Shown piece by piece: positions 63,110 through 64,000 of a stretch of DNA of 64,000 bases. Position 1 is the first letter of the stretch. Every line of letters starts with the position of its first letter. The notes beneath the pieces are model-generated. The model was not told the origin of the DNA. It was given only the letters and a program-made list of their open reading frames with translations, and searched no databases. The DNA comes from Kangiella sp. TOML190 (GTDB lineage: Bacteria; Pseudomonadota; Gammaproteobacteria; Enterobacterales; Kangiellaceae): positions 1,240,001 through 1,304,000 of the forward strand of contig NZ_BQYL01000001.1 of the NCBI RefSeq assembly GCF_023706045.1. The letters run 5' to 3'. The position numbers and the translations under genes were made by a program.

Positions 63110-63340
63110 TCATTCTGCTGTTAACCTCTGTTTAAATAACCACTGGGCTACATCTTTTGCTAAAGCAAACTTGCCACGACGGTTTTCGATATTAAAAATT
63201 TTTATGGGCACCTTCTTTCGACTAATAGCCTGTCTAAATGCCCCCATCGTCTTAAAACCTAATAATGCTGATAAGTCTTCATTACCAATGACATATCCAT
63301 GAAGTTTAATTATGTCTTTTTCGATATCTTTTGCTGTCAT
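63110..63340 (-). CDS. Excisionase-like small DNA-binding protein
   Basis: This 76-residue protein is counted from the ATG at 63340, chosen because GGAG lies nine bases upstream and the 20 residues before it look unlike coding sequence. The sequence IKLHGYVIGNEDLSALLGFKTMGAFRQAISRKKVPIKIFNIENRRGKFALAKDVAQWL-type shows a MerR/excisionase-like winged helix: helix, turn, helix (LSALLGFKTMGAFRQAI), then a basic wing (ENRRGKFALAKD). It is the first gene of the element and would be a natural directionality factor for the tyrosine recombinase. Confidence 0.65.
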   Translation of the reverse strand: MTAKDIEKDIIKLHGYVIGNEDLSALLGFKTMGAFRQAISRKKVPIKIFNIENRRGKFALAKDVAQWLFKQRLTAE

Positions 63341-63410
63341 TAGCAATACTCCACACAACATTAAAATTCGGAAAACGTGACTTGATAGTATAAAAAACAA
63401 TCAACGTTTG

Positions 63411-63425
63411 TAGTACGGTGTCGTA
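63411..63425 (-). repeat. Right terminal inverted repeat candidate
   Basis: TACGAC, A, CC, G, TACTA on the minus strand reading inward. It pairs with 55862-55875. Confidence 0.5.
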
Positions 63426-63463
63426 TGAGGTAACAAAAAGACACTCGTTTGAATTAAAATATT

Positions 63464-64000
63464 ATGGAAAATCAAGAGCTTATACACGGCGATGTTACTC
63501 CAAAGGATGGAGAGTGCAGATTTACAGAGCTTGAGAGGGTTGAAAAATTTAAAATTAAACTTTGGGTGGAATACCTAAAAGAAGCATTAAACTATAAATC
63601 TATTTATGCTCTACAAAAACACTTTTCTGGTGACGATAAATTCATACATAAAACAGAAGGCACAACTCACCCAACAGATTGGAATAAGTACTTTAACGGT
63701 ACTAGAATTCCTTCACTAAAAACCTTGGATAAGGCGTACAAAGAAGTTCCATCATCTGAATATATCTACAACATGCCTTTTTGGAGATTAGTAACGGAGA
63801 GAGTTAGTAAAGAGTACATCAATGACGCTCTATCAGCGACGAGCCCTGATATTAAGAAAATTTTATTCAACCCTACTGGAATTAGTGGACTAGACTGGAA
63901 AAGAAAAGATTTAAGAAAAAATGATCGTATACGTTTATTTTTGAGGCGTAAGGGTACCATTGATGCTTTGAATGTGATCATGTTGCTTATGGCGGAAGAT
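63464..64000 (+). CDS. Hypothetical protein, 3' end outside window
   Basis: The frame is open from the ATG at 63464 to the last base, giving 179 codons without a stop. The translation begins MENQELIHGDVTPKDGECRF. It contains aromatic, lysine-rich sequence (LWVEYLKEALNYKSIYALQKHFSG, DWNKYFNGTRIPSLKTLDKAYKEVPSSEYIYNMPFW), soluble in character. The middle (ALQKHF...WNKYFNGTRIPSLKTLDKAY) resembles a helix-turn-helix of the kind that selects operators, but I do not recognise a family. It lies just outside the proposed right end of the mobile element. No Shine-Dalgarno is evident. Confidence 0.6.
   Translation, partial: MENQELIHGDVTPKDGECRFTELERVEKFKIKLWVEYLKEALNYKSIYALQKHFSGDDKFIHKTEGTTHPTDWNKYFNGTRIPSLKTLDKAYKEVPSSEYIYNMPFWRLVTERVSKEYINDALSATSPDIKKILFNPTGISGLDWKRKDLRKNDRIRLFLRRKGTIDALNVIMLLMAED

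Larger units (their letters stand above)
55862..63425. mobile_element. Putative mobile element with IstAB, tyrosine recombinase and AbiE cargo
   Basis: The proposed limits are a pair of inverted terminal matches: TACGAC-CC-A-TACTA at the left (55862-55875) and, on the opposite strand, TACGAC-A-CC-G-TACTA at the right (63411-63425). These differ by one base and one insertion. The left limit coincides with the break in the RHS gene. Inside are nine leftward genes: excisionase-like, IstA-HTH paralogue, istA, istB, two TOPRIM-like genes, the recombinase, then abiEi and abiEii. No target duplication was found, and the right flank does not resume RHS sequence. The limits are therefore an inference. 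A shorter core excluding AbiE (about 57,660-63,425) remains possible. Confidence 0.55.

Noticed and set aside
63341-63400. Twenty-residue N-terminal extension of the excisionase-like protein
   Set aside because: The hydrophobic stretch before the internal ATG has no ribosome site, while GGAG precedes the ATG at 63340.
57574-63418. Direct repeat TAGTACGG at 57574-57581 and 63411-63418 as attachment sites or target duplication
   Set aside because: An 8-base match between two regions of a few hundred bases is expected about as often as not. The left copy is better explained as part of the AbiEi operator.
1-64000. CRISPR array
   Set aside because: No regularly spaced direct repeats and no cas genes were seen.

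Overview
The window is a stretch of a gammaproteobacterial chromosome. The evidence is the rpsU-yqeY-dnaG-rpoD operon, a 613-residue RpoD, GlnE, RsmF, NfuA, a PutA fusion protein and a GspAB pair. Composition looks moderately AT-rich. Gene order and protein style would fit the Kangiellaceae or relatives, but I cannot confirm this without a database.

Positions 1-54,321 are mostly ordinary core genome. From left to right it holds: glnS (5' end outside the window), an AsmA protein and a DUF4097 protein; the macromolecular synthesis operon read leftward; tsaD read rightward; nhaA, a Bcr/CflA exporter and plsY interleaved with two copies of a small two-gene membrane module; the pterin genes folB-folK-folM; a MidA-like methyltransferase and uppP; an ECF sigma/anti-sigma/secreted-protein cassette; cca; gspA-gspB; a four-gene operon of two repeat-bearing secreted proteins, a secreted accessory protein and a CsgG-like lipoprotein; rsmF; putA; an SH3/YgiM-like protein; pit with its DUF47 partner; a CYTH-CHAD protein; a GGDEF-EAL protein; an M48 protease with LemA; glnE; a zinc-finger protein and aspartokinase; nfuA; two large secreted or periplasmic metalloproteases; a His/Arg-rich secreted protein; and a GNAT acetyltransferase.

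Positions 54,499-64,000 are accessory DNA. First comes a decapitated RHS tip carrying a Tae4-like amidase toxin, with a lipoprotein directly downstream that is its likely immunity protein. Abutting the broken RHS end is a putative 7.56-kb mobile element (about 55,862-63,425). It carries an AbiEi/AbiEii toxin-antitoxin pair and a tightly packed leftward operon: an excisionase-like protein, a free-standing copy of the IstA N-terminal DNA-binding region, IstA (DDE transposase), IstB (AAA+ helper), two DnaG-like proteins that have both lost their TOPRIM acidic residues, and an intact tyrosine recombinase. A short inverted match, TACGAC then CC(A/G)TACTA, lies at both proposed ends.

The best candidates for undescribed biology are: this DDE-transposase/tyrosine-recombinase/pseudo-TOPRIM element; the CsgG-linked repeat-protein secretion locus; the duplicated membrane-protein pair next to nhaA and plsY; the RHS-Tae4 tip with an unfamiliar lipoprotein immunity candidate; and a palindromic repeat inserted in frame inside tsaD. 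No tRNA, rRNA or CRISPR array was seen.
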